This document shows, one piece after another, positions 1-10,540 of a stretch of 25,921 nucleotides of DNA (the first letter of the stretch is position 1; every line of letters starts with the position of its first letter). The DNA lies in NCBI GenBank assembly GCA_030674185.1, contig JAPXFY010002641.1:1-25921 (forward strand), read 5' to 3'. The translations under genes and the position numbers were made by a program. Source of the DNA: Monoplex corrugatus (taxonomy: Eukaryota > Mollusca > Gastropoda > Littorinimorpha > Ranellidae). Under the pieces are notes generated by a model. That model had not been told where the DNA came from. It saw nothing but the letters and a program-made list of their open reading frames with translations, and made no database searches.

Positions 1-156
1 TGAAAACACACTTTGTGTGTTGTTGTTCATATCGGTGTTTATCGGGAATATTGGCTCTTTTTGGTTCTTCATTATTAAACAATTTTTGATAGACACATTC
101 TGATAACAAAACGAAAAAACTATTACAAAGACGATGCAGCACATTTCATATTTAGT

Positions 157-236
157 GGTCCAGATAGCTCAGTTTGGTTAATATGCCAAACTGATAACTC
201 ATGGGTCGCAGGTTCGAACCACGGCTGGGGCCCACA
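157..236 (+). mobile_element. tRNA-Ile-like SINE head (or tRNA pseudogene)
   Basis: The sequence reads like a tRNA. An A-box-like stretch (TAGCTCAGTTTGGTTA) lies at 165-180 and a perfect B box (GGTTCGAACC) at 211-220. The first seven bases (157-163) pair with the 3' end near 226-233 if one extra G in the GGGG run is ignored. The loop CTGATAA would give a GAT (Ile) anticodon, but the anticodon and T stems pair poorly, so it is not a working tRNA. Pol III promoter boxes with a decayed fold and a T-rich tract downstream are what a tRNA-derived SINE leaves behind. A decayed tRNA pseudogene is the alternative. Confidence 0.5.
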
Positions 237-264
237 GGTGATTTTTTTGTTGTTGCTTTGTTTG

Positions 265-350
265 TTCTATCATCCCATTTGGTCAGAGTGCCATGATGAC
301 AATCTAGAGGTCGTGGGTTTGACCCTCAGGTAGACTGTATGTTTTCCAGT
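265..350 (+). mobile_element. Second tRNA-like SINE head
   Basis: A degraded A-box-like segment (TTTGGTCAGAGTG) at 278-290 is followed 27 bases later by GTTTGACCC at 317-325, a one-base variant of the B box GTTCGANNC. The phrase between them (a tRNA-like anticodon arm, then GAGGTCGTGGG) matches the usual layout of invertebrate tRNA-derived SINE heads. It sits about 40 bases after the tRNA-like element at 157-236 in the same orientation, so the two may be parts of one dimeric element or two nested insertions. The acceptor stem cannot be traced. Confidence 0.35.
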
Positions 351-362
351 GACCCCCTTTAC

Positions 363-551
363 TTGTTTTTGGTTGTTTTCTTTTTTGTTTGTTGTTTGAA
401 TGTTTGAGTTTTAGGGTTTTTTTGTTGTTGTGTTGTTTTGTTGTTGTTTTTTGTTGTTGTTTTTGTTTTGTTTGTTGCTGTTGCTGTTGTTTGTTTTGTA
501 TTTGTTTGTTTTGGTTTTGGTTTGTTTTTTTTGTTGTTTGTTGTTTTTTGG
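363..551 (+). repeat. T-rich (TTTTG/TTG)n tract
   Basis: Almost pure T and G, mostly TTG and TTTG units, ending in a G run. On the minus strand it reads as an A/CAA-rich tract. It may be the grown-out tail of the SINE-like sequence upstream. Translations in any frame are low complexity (Cys/Phe/Val or Gln/Asn/Thr/Lys) and are not proteins. Confidence 0.85.
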
Positions 552-555
552 GGGG

Positions 556-1110
556 GGAGGGCAGAAGGTACATAAAGGGTGAGAATACAAAAACAATAAC
601 AACAGTTTGTGTTGGGGGTATCTATGTTACTACGCATCCAAACACAGAGTACGTTCTCTATACAGTTACACCTGCATGCTTCCCCTCAAAATCAAAAAAG
701 CATATTTTTATTAAATTTAATCATCTTGATCACATCAGCTTTGTCGCTTGTAAGTGTACAAAACGATACACCTCTGCTGCCACTACAGGTCACCTCTCCA
801 AAGACCAGATCCTTAACCTACCTTTCTGGAAGCTTTCACCTACAGGCTGGCAAGATTACAAATGATGGCGCTCAGAACAGATCACAGAATGTCTCTTGTT
901 GGAAGGGAGCCAGGAAAGACCGAGGTAAACCTGCAAAAAGAAAGAATAACATCGTCCATTAGGACCCTGCTGTGGAGGAGGTGAGGGAGTTGGGGCCGGT
1001 GTGATTAGTAATCATTTTAATCAATAGCTTTCAATTTGTTTAACTAGGAAAAGGCCAAGGTAACAAGGAACGATTCCAGTGGAACAAAAGATCCCCTAGG
1101 TCCTTTTCCC
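556..1110. other. Unassigned sequence
   Basis: Mixed-composition sequence between the T-rich tract and the minisatellite. Two overlapping plus-strand frames cover 609-962 but show no domain, signal peptide or splice structure that I recognise. I see no tRNA-like boxes or terminal repeats. Confidence 0.5.
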
Positions 1111-1113
1111 CAA

Positions 1114-1980
1114 GGTTAAAAAAAAAATTGCAACAAAAAGTCTTTCTTGATCCCCTGGCCTTTTCTTGAATGAGAGAAAAACGCTTCTTTCGAAGCGTTT
1201 TCTTTTTTGATCCTAGACCTTTCCCTAGTCTAAAAAAAAAATGGTTTATGGTAGCGTTTTTCTGGGTAACTGGCTTTTTCCCTTGCTTAAAACCGGTTTG
1301 AGAAGCGTGTCTTAGTGGCCCCCCCGGGCCCCTTTCCTAGTTTAAAAACGCTTTTTAAATGGAAGCGTTTTTTTGGGGTAACTGGCCTTTCCCCTTTGTC
1401 TCAAAAACTTTCAGAAGTGTTACCTGAAACATTTTCCTACTTTAGCAAGGGCTCTGGCTGAACGTTTCTTTACCTGGCCCCTTTCTTTGGGTTTTAGAAA
1501 CGCTTATATATAATAGTAAATGGCCTTTACCTAGTTCAATAACGCTTCAAGAAATGTTTCATGAATGACTTGCTTTTTCCCTTGTTCATAAAAACCTTCC
1601 CACGGAGGTTGGTTTTCTTTTGGTAACCTGGCCCCTTTTTTCTTTGCCTCAAAAACTTTTTTGGAAGCGAATTCTTGTTTAACTAGTCTTCCCTCCTAGT
1701 TCAAAAACGTTTGAATTTGATTCTTAAATGACTAGCCCTTTTCCTAGTTCAAAAACGTTTGAAAGTGATTCTTCCTTGACTATTCCTTTACCTATTTTTC
1801 AAAAACGTTTGAAAAGTGATTCTCGATTGACCTAGAAAATTTTTCCTAATTCAAAAACGTTTGGAAAGTGATTCTTGTTGACTAGCCCTTTTTTTTCCCT
1901 AGTTCAAAAAACGTTTGGGAAAGCGATTCTTTGTTCACTAGCTTTTTTTCTAGTTCCAAAAAAAACTCCCAGGGCCTTTT
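1114..1980 (+). repeat. Minisatellite, about 50-55 bp unit, 16-17 units
   Basis: Each unit has the order CTAGTTC, AAAAACG, a variable middle, a GTGATTCTT or GAAGCGTTT segment, TGACTAG or TAACTGG, then CCCTTTTCC. Unit starts can be followed near 1165, 1228, 1283, 1341, 1395, 1441, 1491, 1534, 1582, 1642, 1700, 1748, 1796, 1850, 1902 and 1953. Units 12-16 (1700-1952) are the most alike. Units to the left are more diverged and vary in length. Several left-hand units hold a clean inverted repeat: arms 1178-1187 and 1192-1201 (10 bp, 4 base loop) and arms 1344-1353 and 1363-1372 (10 bp, 9 base loop). In the right-hand units the same positions read AAAAACGTTTGAAAGTGATT, which has lost most of the symmetry. 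Confidence 0.85.
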
Positions 1981-2613
1981 GTTGAAAACAAGCGAGCGAG
2001 TGGCCCATGGAAAGGCGATGAAAGCCTTGACAAATGCCCCCCAATAAGAACGAGGGTCAGGAATTTCCCTGATGTCGCTGAAACAAAGCCCACCGAGTGA
2101 GAAGTAAAACGGGATCTTTTTAATTTGTGGAGCCAGGGATGGGGAGGTAAACCTAAAGGGTGGAAAAAAAGGAAGAATTGAAGGAAAAAAGTACAGGGAC
2201 TAACGAATAAAAACCCAAAGAGAAAAACTTTAAACTACTTTGGGGGCTGATTTTTGGTCATTGGGGTTTTGTTTTGTTGTTTCGGGGCCCAGGATGGTGG
2301 GGGTGGGGGGGGGATGGTAGTTTTTGAGGAGAGAGGTTTTTGGTGGGAAACGAAAAAAACATTAGCAAACAAAAAGGAGATAGGGGTGAAAAAAGAAAAG
2401 TCAAGAAAAAATGGAACTTGCCACGCTAACTTGGACCACTGCCCCCCGTTTGTAGTTGTGCAGTCAAAACATTTGCATGTGATGTATGGATTTGGTATAG
2501 AAAAGGAAACAAGCCCTCCCCCCCCGGGGAACAGCAGGGACGTCAGCAGAGACTTTCAAAGGTTCGGGAAAGACCTCAGCTTAGATGTGTGTGTTGTTGT
2601 GAGTGTTTTGCGG
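1981..2613. other. Unassigned sequence
   Basis: Unique-looking, purine-rich on the plus strand. A plus-strand frame at 2254-2616 contains G-run and C-run artefacts and no recognisable domain. Nothing else can be supported. Confidence 0.5.
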
Positions 2614-2664
2614 TGAGAGAGAGAAAAGGGAGAGAGAGAAGAGGAGAGAGAGAAGAAGAGAGAG
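2614..2664 (+). repeat. (GA)n microsatellite
   Basis: Impure AG repeats with interspersed AAG and GG, about 50 bases. Confidence 0.9.
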
Positions 2665-4914
2665 TAAACGCCCCATCACCCCTTTAATCCGTGTTTTAAA
2701 TTTGTCTTTGTAACAAATTAAATATGACCGACAACAAAATGAACTCCTATACTGGTAAGTGTTGTACTATATACTAATTAAAAGATAAGTAAACTTCAAG
2801 GGGGTTTGGGGAAGCGTTTAAATCAAGGATCCAACTTCCCAGATCCTTGCACGAAACAAAGAAAACCCACCCACCAATCCTGGATAATTCTAAATATTGA
2901 ATTTGGAAAGGCAAAATGCAAAGAAAACATTTTATAAAAAATGAAAAAGAGCCGTTTTTATAGGATAATCCATATCCATTTGGGGCCTTCCGCTCTTCTC
3001 TCTACTTCGCTTTCAACCCCAAGTTTTTTTTTCGTTGTATCCTGCAGTCGATTAGCCCACCCTAACCACCAAGAGCAAGCCCCCTTATTTTTGTGGCAGG
3101 CCAGAAGATATTCCACCTCACGAAGTTCATTGTCAGTTGTCAACTTTGTAATTTCATGCACTCGACGACCCACAAAAAACAATTTCATCGCTTTCATTTC
3201 ATCCCCCACCCCTGACATCCAGTGCCAGACCTGAAACTTGAACCCAACACCCTGGAGCATAAAATCATTTAATTACTCATGAAACGCGTGTTGTGGTGAG
3301 AAGAGCTGTTCCACATGAAAACGATATACAAGGGATTAGAAACACAAAAATTCAAAAAACATTAGGGAAACAACCCCTGACAAACCCATCATATTTTAAT
3401 CACCCAAAAAAATAAAGTAGTTTTAGTCATCTGAGCAGAATGCAATCCTTACCAGCCGATTTAAAACAAGCTTTATAACAAAACTAAAAAATTTTATGTG
3501 AAAAAAAAACGAAAGGCGGTGCAAAGGGAAAATTAAATTGACAGCACACTGCATTTTTGTCTTTTCCCCTTTTCCAGGCCTTCCACTTCACATGTTGGCC
3601 GTAAATTTTCTCACTCCCCAAACAAAATCCAGGACGGGTACAGCAACCGACAGATAAAGAGAAAGAAAAACAGAAGAAGACCCACTTTAAACATCCTTTA
3701 AAAATCTAAATCAAATCCAACAAACTGTTTTTTTGACCTTTAAAAAGACTTGGGCCCCCTGTTACACAACAGAAACAAAAGAAAAAGGAAGTGTTTAGGG
3801 CCATGTGGGCCCTCTTCAATAAGTCTGCCAATAACATCCTTCAGAAAACAGAAAAGAGAATCCAGGACAGGGCGAAAGACCAAAAAAACGGGAAGAAGCG
3901 CCCAAGCCACAAGCCATCATTAAACGATTTTCCCTTTCCCTTTTTTTTCCTAAATAAGCAAACAAAAAAACAACACACTGGGGCAAGAGGTTTTGTAATT
4001 ATTGAACCAAGTTGACAGTTTCATTACATTGCTTCCCAGCCCACCCGAACCTACTGGAGTTTAAAATCGGGGCTTTTGATATTACTTTCTTTTGATAGCA
4101 ATTGTTTTGTACAATAGTGATCTACTTGTTTTAAATGTCTTTTTTTATAAAAACGTATATTGTTTATGTTTAGACTGATTTGGTGTAAATCCGTGTTCAG
4201 TACATAAAGGGGGGTTATAAATTAGACAAACCATCAAAGAATTGACATGACTAGATTGACATAAACAGATTTTTTTTTTCAAACAAAAAGTCCTTATGAA
4301 GGGGCACAAGCATGTAAAAAAACAACCAAAAGGGCATTAATAATAAAACAACTTTTTTTTAATATACACTTTTATGAAGTCTTTCATAGATCTTCAGCTG
4401 AAATATCTCAAACAAATAAACTGAGCCAAAGTAACCCAAATCAGGTAGGGAAAAATTTATGTCAGACTTCAATGGGATATGTTTTTCCTCGACTGTAAAA
4501 AAAAACGGGGCACAACGGGCCCAAAGTTTCACTTCCTGTTTCGTCCCAGTTTTGCACAAAAGACAAAACGAAGTTAGCCCCCCCTCTGAAATGTCTCTTA
4601 TGCCTGTAATGAATGTTGGAGTTCCATTACTTTGAAGACAGATCATGTGAAGCACGCAGTTTCCCTAAAATATTTTCGTTGTTAAGTTAAATTTTAAAGC
4701 CTCAAAGCCAAAACCCACAATACGCTTGTATAAATATGAATTCCCCTTTATTTTGAAAAAAAAAAAGGGCGGAACGCCCATAAACAGGCCACCCAAAAAA
4801 ATAGTTCAGCAAACCCTTACTATATTTAAACTTTTTTAACGTTCGCCTGTACCAGAACTTGTCTTAGGGAGATGAAGCCGTTCGATATGCATCAAGAAAG
4901 GGGAATCTGGGGGA
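2665..4914. other. Unassigned AT-rich sequence
   Basis: AT-rich, many A and T runs. Two minus-strand frames (2958-3260 and 4359-4655, about 100 codons each) look slightly less repetitive than chance, but I recognise no domain and see no flanking splice signals that fit. Near 3225-3255 the minus strand holds GGGTTCAAG, a weak match to a B box that lacks the final conserved C and has no clear A box. I do not call a gene or element here. Confidence 0.45.
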
Positions 4915-5255
4915 AAGAGTCATGTTGACAAACACCCACAGGGACAATCCCGGAGTCCATGACCTGGAGGGGAAAACCCGGCCCCCCTTACAGTGTCATG
5001 AGTTAAGGTACCAAACTCTTGCTTGACGGGGCGTTTTCCCCCTCTGAGGACCTTCTGCTGTCCAGTTTCTCCCCCAGAGCTTCTTACCACTAGATGTGTT
5101 GTGTTGGCCCTGCCATTCCCATCTATCCAGTTTCCGCTGTTGCTTCCCACTACCTCGAAAGCCCTGAGCATCTGGTATTGTTGGCTCGAACGGGTTGGCT
5201 ACTTAAACTGGCACCCCTGATCAAATGATCAAAACCACTTGTTCCAGTATTGCGC
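4915..5255 (-). mobile_element. Probable tRNA-derived SINE (minus strand)
   Basis: On the minus strand a perfect B box GTTCGAGCC lies at 5183-5191, with an A-box-like AAGTGGTTTTGATCA about 50 bases upstream near 5230-5245. A GC-richer body of about 260 bases follows downstream, unlike the AT-rich flanks. The T stem around the B box pairs badly, and I cannot name the family from memory. The head and body order, the sharp change in composition and the length fit a SINE. A unique GC-rich segment with a chance B box is the alternative. Confidence 0.33.
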
Positions 5256-7424
5256 ATTGTAATGAATGACAAGCATTGTTTCAACTCCTCGGGTCCCTCC
5301 CTTCATTTCCCAAACATGTCTCTTTTTTGGTCTTGTCTTGCTGCTCTTCCGAGACATCTCATCTCACAGGTTGTGTTTCTTTCTTTCAAGGGTTTTTTGG
5401 GTTTTAAAGTCTGGATCTTTGAAAACAGGCCCCAATTTTTTGTGGTGGGTAAACAAAAATTGTATTGAATTGCAAACTGGGTTTTTTTGTTTTTCCATCA
5501 TGATGATTTGAAGTTTTTTTTCGAAGAGATGGAAGTTCCGGTAGTTTATATCATTGGCCGATTGGACACTGGTCCCCTATATTCCCTGCTTTTCTTTTCC
5601 ATCTTCAGTAAATAAAGCCTTCCAAAGGTACCTAAAATCGGAAATTTTTTGGTGAAGTTTTGCGGGCCCTTTGATTCTGATGTCTACTTTGGTCAAGGTG
5701 TTTTGCCATACGGGATATAACTTCCTGTCTTGCTGGTTGTTGGTGTACATGCCGTTAAATTTCCACAGCAACGTTTCGGCGTTTTTTTGGTTTTTTGTTT
5801 TTTTTTTTTTTATTTTCATCGTTGTCATTTTTTTTTTCTGGGAGCACTAAAACCTGAGTTTTATGACCGAAACAAATCTAAACGAATGCTGACGTGTTCG
5901 GTTTCATCTTGTAACCTGCTCATATCTTAAACAGCTTTTTATCTCAAATTTGCAGCTGAAACAAAAAATTTTTTGTATGATCTTTCCAATACTCTTATTG
6001 TCCAAAAATGCATTCGTCTCCCCCGACTTTTTACTGATAATAAAGGAAGGGACAAAAAAAACCATTACCCCCGACTCTGCACGACACTGGCGATATAAAC
6101 CGCTCATTTTTATACACAGCAGTTGTACTTCCCCCCACCATTAGCTAGTAAAAAAAAAAATAGCAGTCTCTCCGATTTCATTTTATCAAATTAACCCAGC
6201 CCCAGCAAAAGGCCAAAAGTTGCACAACCCAACAAAGGAAAACTGCCAGATTCCCTACACGGGGAATCATTCGATGAAATTATATTCACCGTGGCGCTTA
6301 ACGACCAGGGACCAGAATACCCCCCCAGAACCCCTCCTCGGTTGATTTTCAAAACACAAACACAGTGAATTTTTTTTTTGTCGGGGGCTAAATCTGTAGG
6401 AAGCTTAATTGTTTTTAACCATTCAGGAACCAGACGTCCTTTAAGTCCGGTTGTTTTCACTGTACGTTCTGTAGACAAACATGAATAACTAAACAGGAAA
6501 ACAAAACGGTCAGGCCATACAATATTTGCAATGTGAGCAGACAAGGGAATACTTCTGTATGCCTCCTCCCTTGGGAATGCCGGGGGCCTTCTTTTATTTA
6601 TAAAGATTTTATCCCCACCTTCTGGACCGCTGTTGTGCCAGAAATTTCCTCTTTTTCTTTCGCCCCCCTTTGTTTTCTTTCCTTCCCTCCTTTGCTTTCT
6701 GTCATTTGTTTTCTGTCTTTTTCTGCCCCTTGCCTGGTCCCCATTCACCTGTATGTTTTTCCATAAAGTCTTACGTACTTTCTCTTTGGATTGATAATTG
6801 GGTAACATGAAAGTAAGTGCATTTTTGTCCCTTTTAGGGAAATGAGTTATGCCAAAGCATTTTTTTAGGTTAATTTAGGCCCTTTTTTTTTAGATATGTT
6901 TTAGTGTCCCATAGTTTTATTTTTTTAAATTTGTATTCAGGTATGTTTTTGAAACCCCCCGTGTGATAAAATTGGACGGTGTGGGTAAAACGCCAGGGGG
7001 CACCCTCCCCTTAGATTTATGTGCGCGAATCCCCACTGATATGTGTACTTAATTTTTCTTTTCTTTTTTTTTTCCTGTTGAAGTATTGTGGTAGGGTTCT
7101 GAAATGGTTTAAAAACCCCTGGTTAATAGCTCTACGCAATCGGCTTGGCTTTTAAACAAAAAATAACAATAAAAAATAATTTCCCTGTAGGGGCTGGGTA
7201 TTGTCTATATAATTGTGTGTACTGGCCTTGGTGAATGTGTTTGTATAAACGGTTGAAGGGGAAAGGGAACTGTTTTATCAAGGAATCACATTATTAAACA
7301 ATCTCTTTCTAACATTTTTTTTTTTTTTATAATGTATAAAACCCAAATCGAGAATAAACTGCAGGAAAGTGATACAGAAACACATTTACGTCCTTTAAAC
7401 TTTTGAGATCCTGCTCCCTTTGCC
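5256..7424. other. Unassigned sequence
   Basis: Mostly AT-rich with many homopolymers. A minus-strand frame at 5577-5828 has a central part (about residues 18-80) with ordinary protein-like composition and no low complexity. It could be an exon fragment or an old coding relic, but I recognise no family. The 205-codon minus-strand frame at 6191-6808 is Lys/Arg/Gly-rich where it crosses a CT-rich patch and shows no domain. A GC-rich word at about 6989-7004 resembles a CTCF site. Confidence 0.4.
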
Positions 7425-7505
7425 CCCGGAGGCATGTTTGGTGTAAAGGTTTAGAGCCTTCCCCCTTTGGGCAATCTGACTGCAGAGTTCAAATCTGATT
7501 TGAGA
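7425..7505 (+). mobile_element. tRNA-like SINE head
   Basis: An A-box-like TTGGTGTAAAGGTTTAGAGC begins at about 7438. A perfect B box GTTCAAATC follows at 7487-7495. Their separation of about 45 bases is normal for a tRNA-type Pol III promoter. The acceptor stem is not evident. Downstream sequence to about 7640 may be the SINE body, but I see no tail that fixes its end. Confidence 0.4.
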
Positions 7506-7647
7506 AACACTTGAGCACCATCCTCATAATACGGGCTTTTGGGGAAAAAGGGGCGATTTTTCTACTCCCTCACTGCTGTGCGACCCAAAAAACCAAAACC
7601 TCATAAACTCAAATCATATGTAACGCTATAAGAATTAAAGAAATAGG

Positions 7648-7726
7648 CCTTTAAGACCACGGGACTTTAAAGACACAGGACTTTTAAGACACAGGACTTA
7701 AAGACAAAAGGACTTTAAGACACGGG
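7648..7726 (+). repeat. Short tandem array, 16-17 bp unit, 5 units
   Basis: Five consecutive units read CTTTAAGACACAGGA with small changes, for example one extra A or T and AAAAGGA for ACAGGA. The array starts at CCTTTAAGACC (7648) and ends at CACGGG (7726). Confidence 0.85.
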
Positions 7727-7795
7727 TTTTTGGCCCTATAATAAGCTGACATGATTTCGCCTTGTTGATGATTTCACATTTTATCGGAGAGGGAG

Positions 7796-7906
7796 GTGTT
7801 CTGCCCCTGCCTGCCTCCCCTGCCCTTCTGCCCTGCCTGCCTGCCTGCCCTGCCTCCCCTGTCTGCCCTCCTCCCCTGCCTGCCCTTGCCTCCCCGGCCT
7901 TTGGGT
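7796..7906 (+). repeat. (CTGCC)n-type C-rich tract
   Basis: Degenerate CTGC and CCTCCC words over about 110 bases. The opposite strand is strongly G-rich in short runs and could form G-quadruplexes. Open frames here encode repeats of Pro, Ala and Cys or Gly, Arg and Gln and are shadows. Confidence 0.85.
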
Positions 7907-9279
7907 CTGTCTGTTCTGCCCCCTTCGCCTTTTCTGTGAGAAAATGTAATTAGCACAATGTTTTCTCAGACTCTGCTCATATGTTTTTTTTTTTCCTTTG
8001 TTTTTTTTTGGTAGATCTTCTTAAAAAAGTTTGGGTCCAAAGGGTTATAGCCCCCGTTAAAAGAGAGTTGCAAAGGGCATACCGTCGGGGTTCAAGATGT
8101 CAAGGTCAAGGAAAATACAGACCAAATAATAGACTGAAAGTAGCACTTTTGGGGGGAAAGGAGTGTGAACTGAACTTTCAGGGGAAAATTGTAAAAAACA
8201 TTTTACATTCTTTTTTTTTAACAGTTGTAACAGTCTACATCGGCAATAAACTTTTTTTTTTATAAAAAGGAAAAATGTTAGAATAGCTTGAACACCCCTG
8301 TTATGCTCTGCCTCTTATACATTTTTGCCCCGGAAAATTTTTTTTGATCTTATTTCTACTTTACATGGTTCTGACAGCTATGTGCCTTCAAACATCAAGA
8401 AGGATCTGCATATCGAAAAGAAGGCTTCAGCGACCGGGAGATAGCAATAGCTGCACAAGGGTCTTTTTCCTGGGTCATACTTAATTTTCACAACACTAGC
8501 CCCCCTAAATTTTGCTCAAACACAGTTTGCGCAGAAGTTTCACGAAAATTGTTAAATATTTTTTTTAAGTTTTACAAGACTGAATAGTCATAAATTTAAT
8601 TTGTAAAAACACAAAGCAAATTTGGCAATAATCCCTCTAAAACAAAGCCAAGAACTCACAGCTCAAGGGTTTTCACATTTTTGGTGCAAGAAAAAAAAAA
8701 GATGTCAAAACCCTGTTAAATGCCTGTTTTTCGAGACTTTCTCTACAGCCAAATTTTTTGACCTTCTATAACGGAATGAAATGGAAATTGCTGACCCCTC
8801 TCCCCACGGTTTCTACTTTAAAAGCCTTAATATTTGGCTTCACAAAAATTTTTTTTAATGAACCGAACATGACGGATTTGTCCCCCCTGGACAAGATACA
8901 GGCCCCCAGCAAACTGGTTCGTCTCAAGTGTAATGGAACAACAATGTCTGCAAAAACCCTTTACGGGAAATTTATCTCAGGTGTCGGTCTTTGCCAATTT
9001 TGCCCCCCCCATTGCTTGTGTCTCTCTTTTTTTTTAACCCATTCACTCACGGGGCCTTATCTAACTCCCCCTTCCTGCATGACGCTAGTGGAATAAGCTG
9101 GGGAAAATGTGGAAAGGATTAAAAAGAAGACACTCAATAATTTTGGCAGAAACAATATCTGAAGGATTTTGGGGTAATGAGCATTACTCCCAAAAAAAAT
9201 AATTCGCCCTGGGTTTATGTAAATGCCCTGGGGGGGGTTGTCATGCTTCATGATTTAGTTATACACATGTTTCCTAAAG
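7907..9279. other. Unassigned sequence
   Basis: Mixed AT-rich sequence. The plus-strand frame at 8758-9096 is partly protein-like around residues 35-80, but no domain is recognised and homopolymers make the frame doubtful. The stretch around 9040-9130 resembles repetitive non-coding sequence more than a gene, with no boxes or terminal repeats that I can show. Confidence 0.4.
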
Positions 9280-9457
9280 TCCCTCTTTTTCCCCCCCTCC
9301 TCTCTCTCTCTCTCCCCTCTCTTTTTCTTTTCTTTTCTTTCTCTCTCTCTCTCCTTTTTCTCCTCTCCCTCTTTTTCTCCCCTCTTCTCTTTCCCCTTTT
9401 CCCCCCCTTTCCCTCTATCTCCCCCCTCTCTCTCTTTCTCTCTCTCTACCCCCTCTC
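9280..9457 (+). repeat. (CT)n polypyrimidine tract
   Basis: About 175 bases of almost only C and T, with CTCTCT blocks and CCCC/TTTT runs. Long pure polypyrimidine/polypurine tracts can form triplex DNA. Confidence 0.9.
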
Positions 9458-9466
9458 ACCATACCC

Positions 9467-9632
9467 GCACACACTCAAAATGCATAAATATACACATCCA
9501 GCAACACCCCTCTTGTATACACACACGCGCACCACTCTCAACACCACCCCCACACACACCCAAAACCACCAACCCCCACACACCACACACACACACAACA
9601 CACACACCCCAACACACACACACACACACACA
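9467..9632 (+). repeat. (CA)n microsatellite, impure
   Basis: CA-rich with ACC interruptions, purest at 9611-9630. It directly follows the CT tract, so this is a compound microsatellite. Confidence 0.9.
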
Positions 9633-10330
9633 TCCGTCCCTAATAATCACTTAAAGTGAAAAGACCGTTAAATCAAGCAACGAACGAACAAAACAAAACA
9701 CACTATCCCCTCCAAGACCCACTTCCCAGTAAAACGTATCAAGGATCCACAACGTAACCAAACAGGGAAAATGATAACTTCCTCATCCCCCTTAATCTTA
9801 CTCTTTTTCATCAGCTGATACATAAGGCAATCCCCATACGTGCAGTATCTGAGGGGCCCCGGAAAGCAGAAGATTGTCCATATACAAAATAGACCCTGCT
9901 CTTCTTAACCTTTCTATGCGTCTTCAGAAAGATAACTGGTATACCACTTCGTTTTTTGAGCTTGGTTTCTAAAGCCACAAATATGGGGCCCATGGCTTTA
10001 AAAAAAAAAAAAAAGTTCCCCCCTCTGATATGTGGAGATCCGGGGATGAATAAGATGAATAATAAGAAAAAATATGCCGTTATGTAAATATTTACGAGAA
10101 AAAAAAAACATGTTTTTCGGTTAAAGATTTGAAAACAGTAATCAGTTTGATTACTTGTGAGGAGGTAGGCCCATTTCCGATTAATGATATTTAACCTTTT
10201 GTCTTCCCAGCGTTCTTGGTGTTTTCTCTATTTAAAAGAAAAATGATAATTTATAATGTACGCTTAGGCCAAAATTTAAGCACAAATGCAGGCAATGCAT
10301 GCCCTCCAAAAAAAAATAAACCTTTGAGCA
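9633..10330. other. Unassigned sequence
   Basis: AT-rich sequence with several A runs, including a run of 14 A near 10000. No coding frame, RNA gene or element can be supported. Confidence 0.5.
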
Positions 10331-10540
10331 CTTTGTTTTTATTTGGTTTTTGTTTTGTTTTTTTTTTGTTTCGGTTTAGCTTTTTTTCCTTGTTTTTGTT
10401 TTTGCTTTGCTTTTTTTTTCTTTGCTTCCTGCTTTGTTTTTTTTTTTTGTTTTTGCTTTCTTTTTTTTGGTTTTGTTTTTGCTCTGCTTTGGTTTGGTTT
10501 TTGGTTTTTTGGTTTTCGTTCGTTTTCGTTTCGTTTTTTT
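10331..10540 (-). repeat. A-rich tail tract of the SINE (T-rich on plus)
   Basis: Plus strand is TTTTG, TTTGC and TTTCG words. On the minus strand it is an A-rich tract that directly follows the 3' end of the SINE at 10541-10930, so it is best read as its expanded and diverged A-rich tail. The predicted peptides (Phe/Cys or Lys/Thr-rich) are not real proteins. Confidence 0.7.

Noticed and set aside
157..236. A functional tRNA-Ile gene
   Set aside because: The B box is perfect, but the anticodon and T stems do not pair and no clear terminator follows at the right place. Better explained as a SINE head or pseudogene.
389..865. 158-codon plus-strand frame rich in Cys, Phe and Val
   Set aside because: The first third is translation of the TTG/TTTTG tract. 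The remainder has no recognisable domain.
6191..6808. 205-codon minus-strand frame
   Set aside because: The N-terminal half is Lys/Arg/Gly-rich from a CT-rich patch, it crosses several suspicious homopolymers, and no domain or splice pattern fits.
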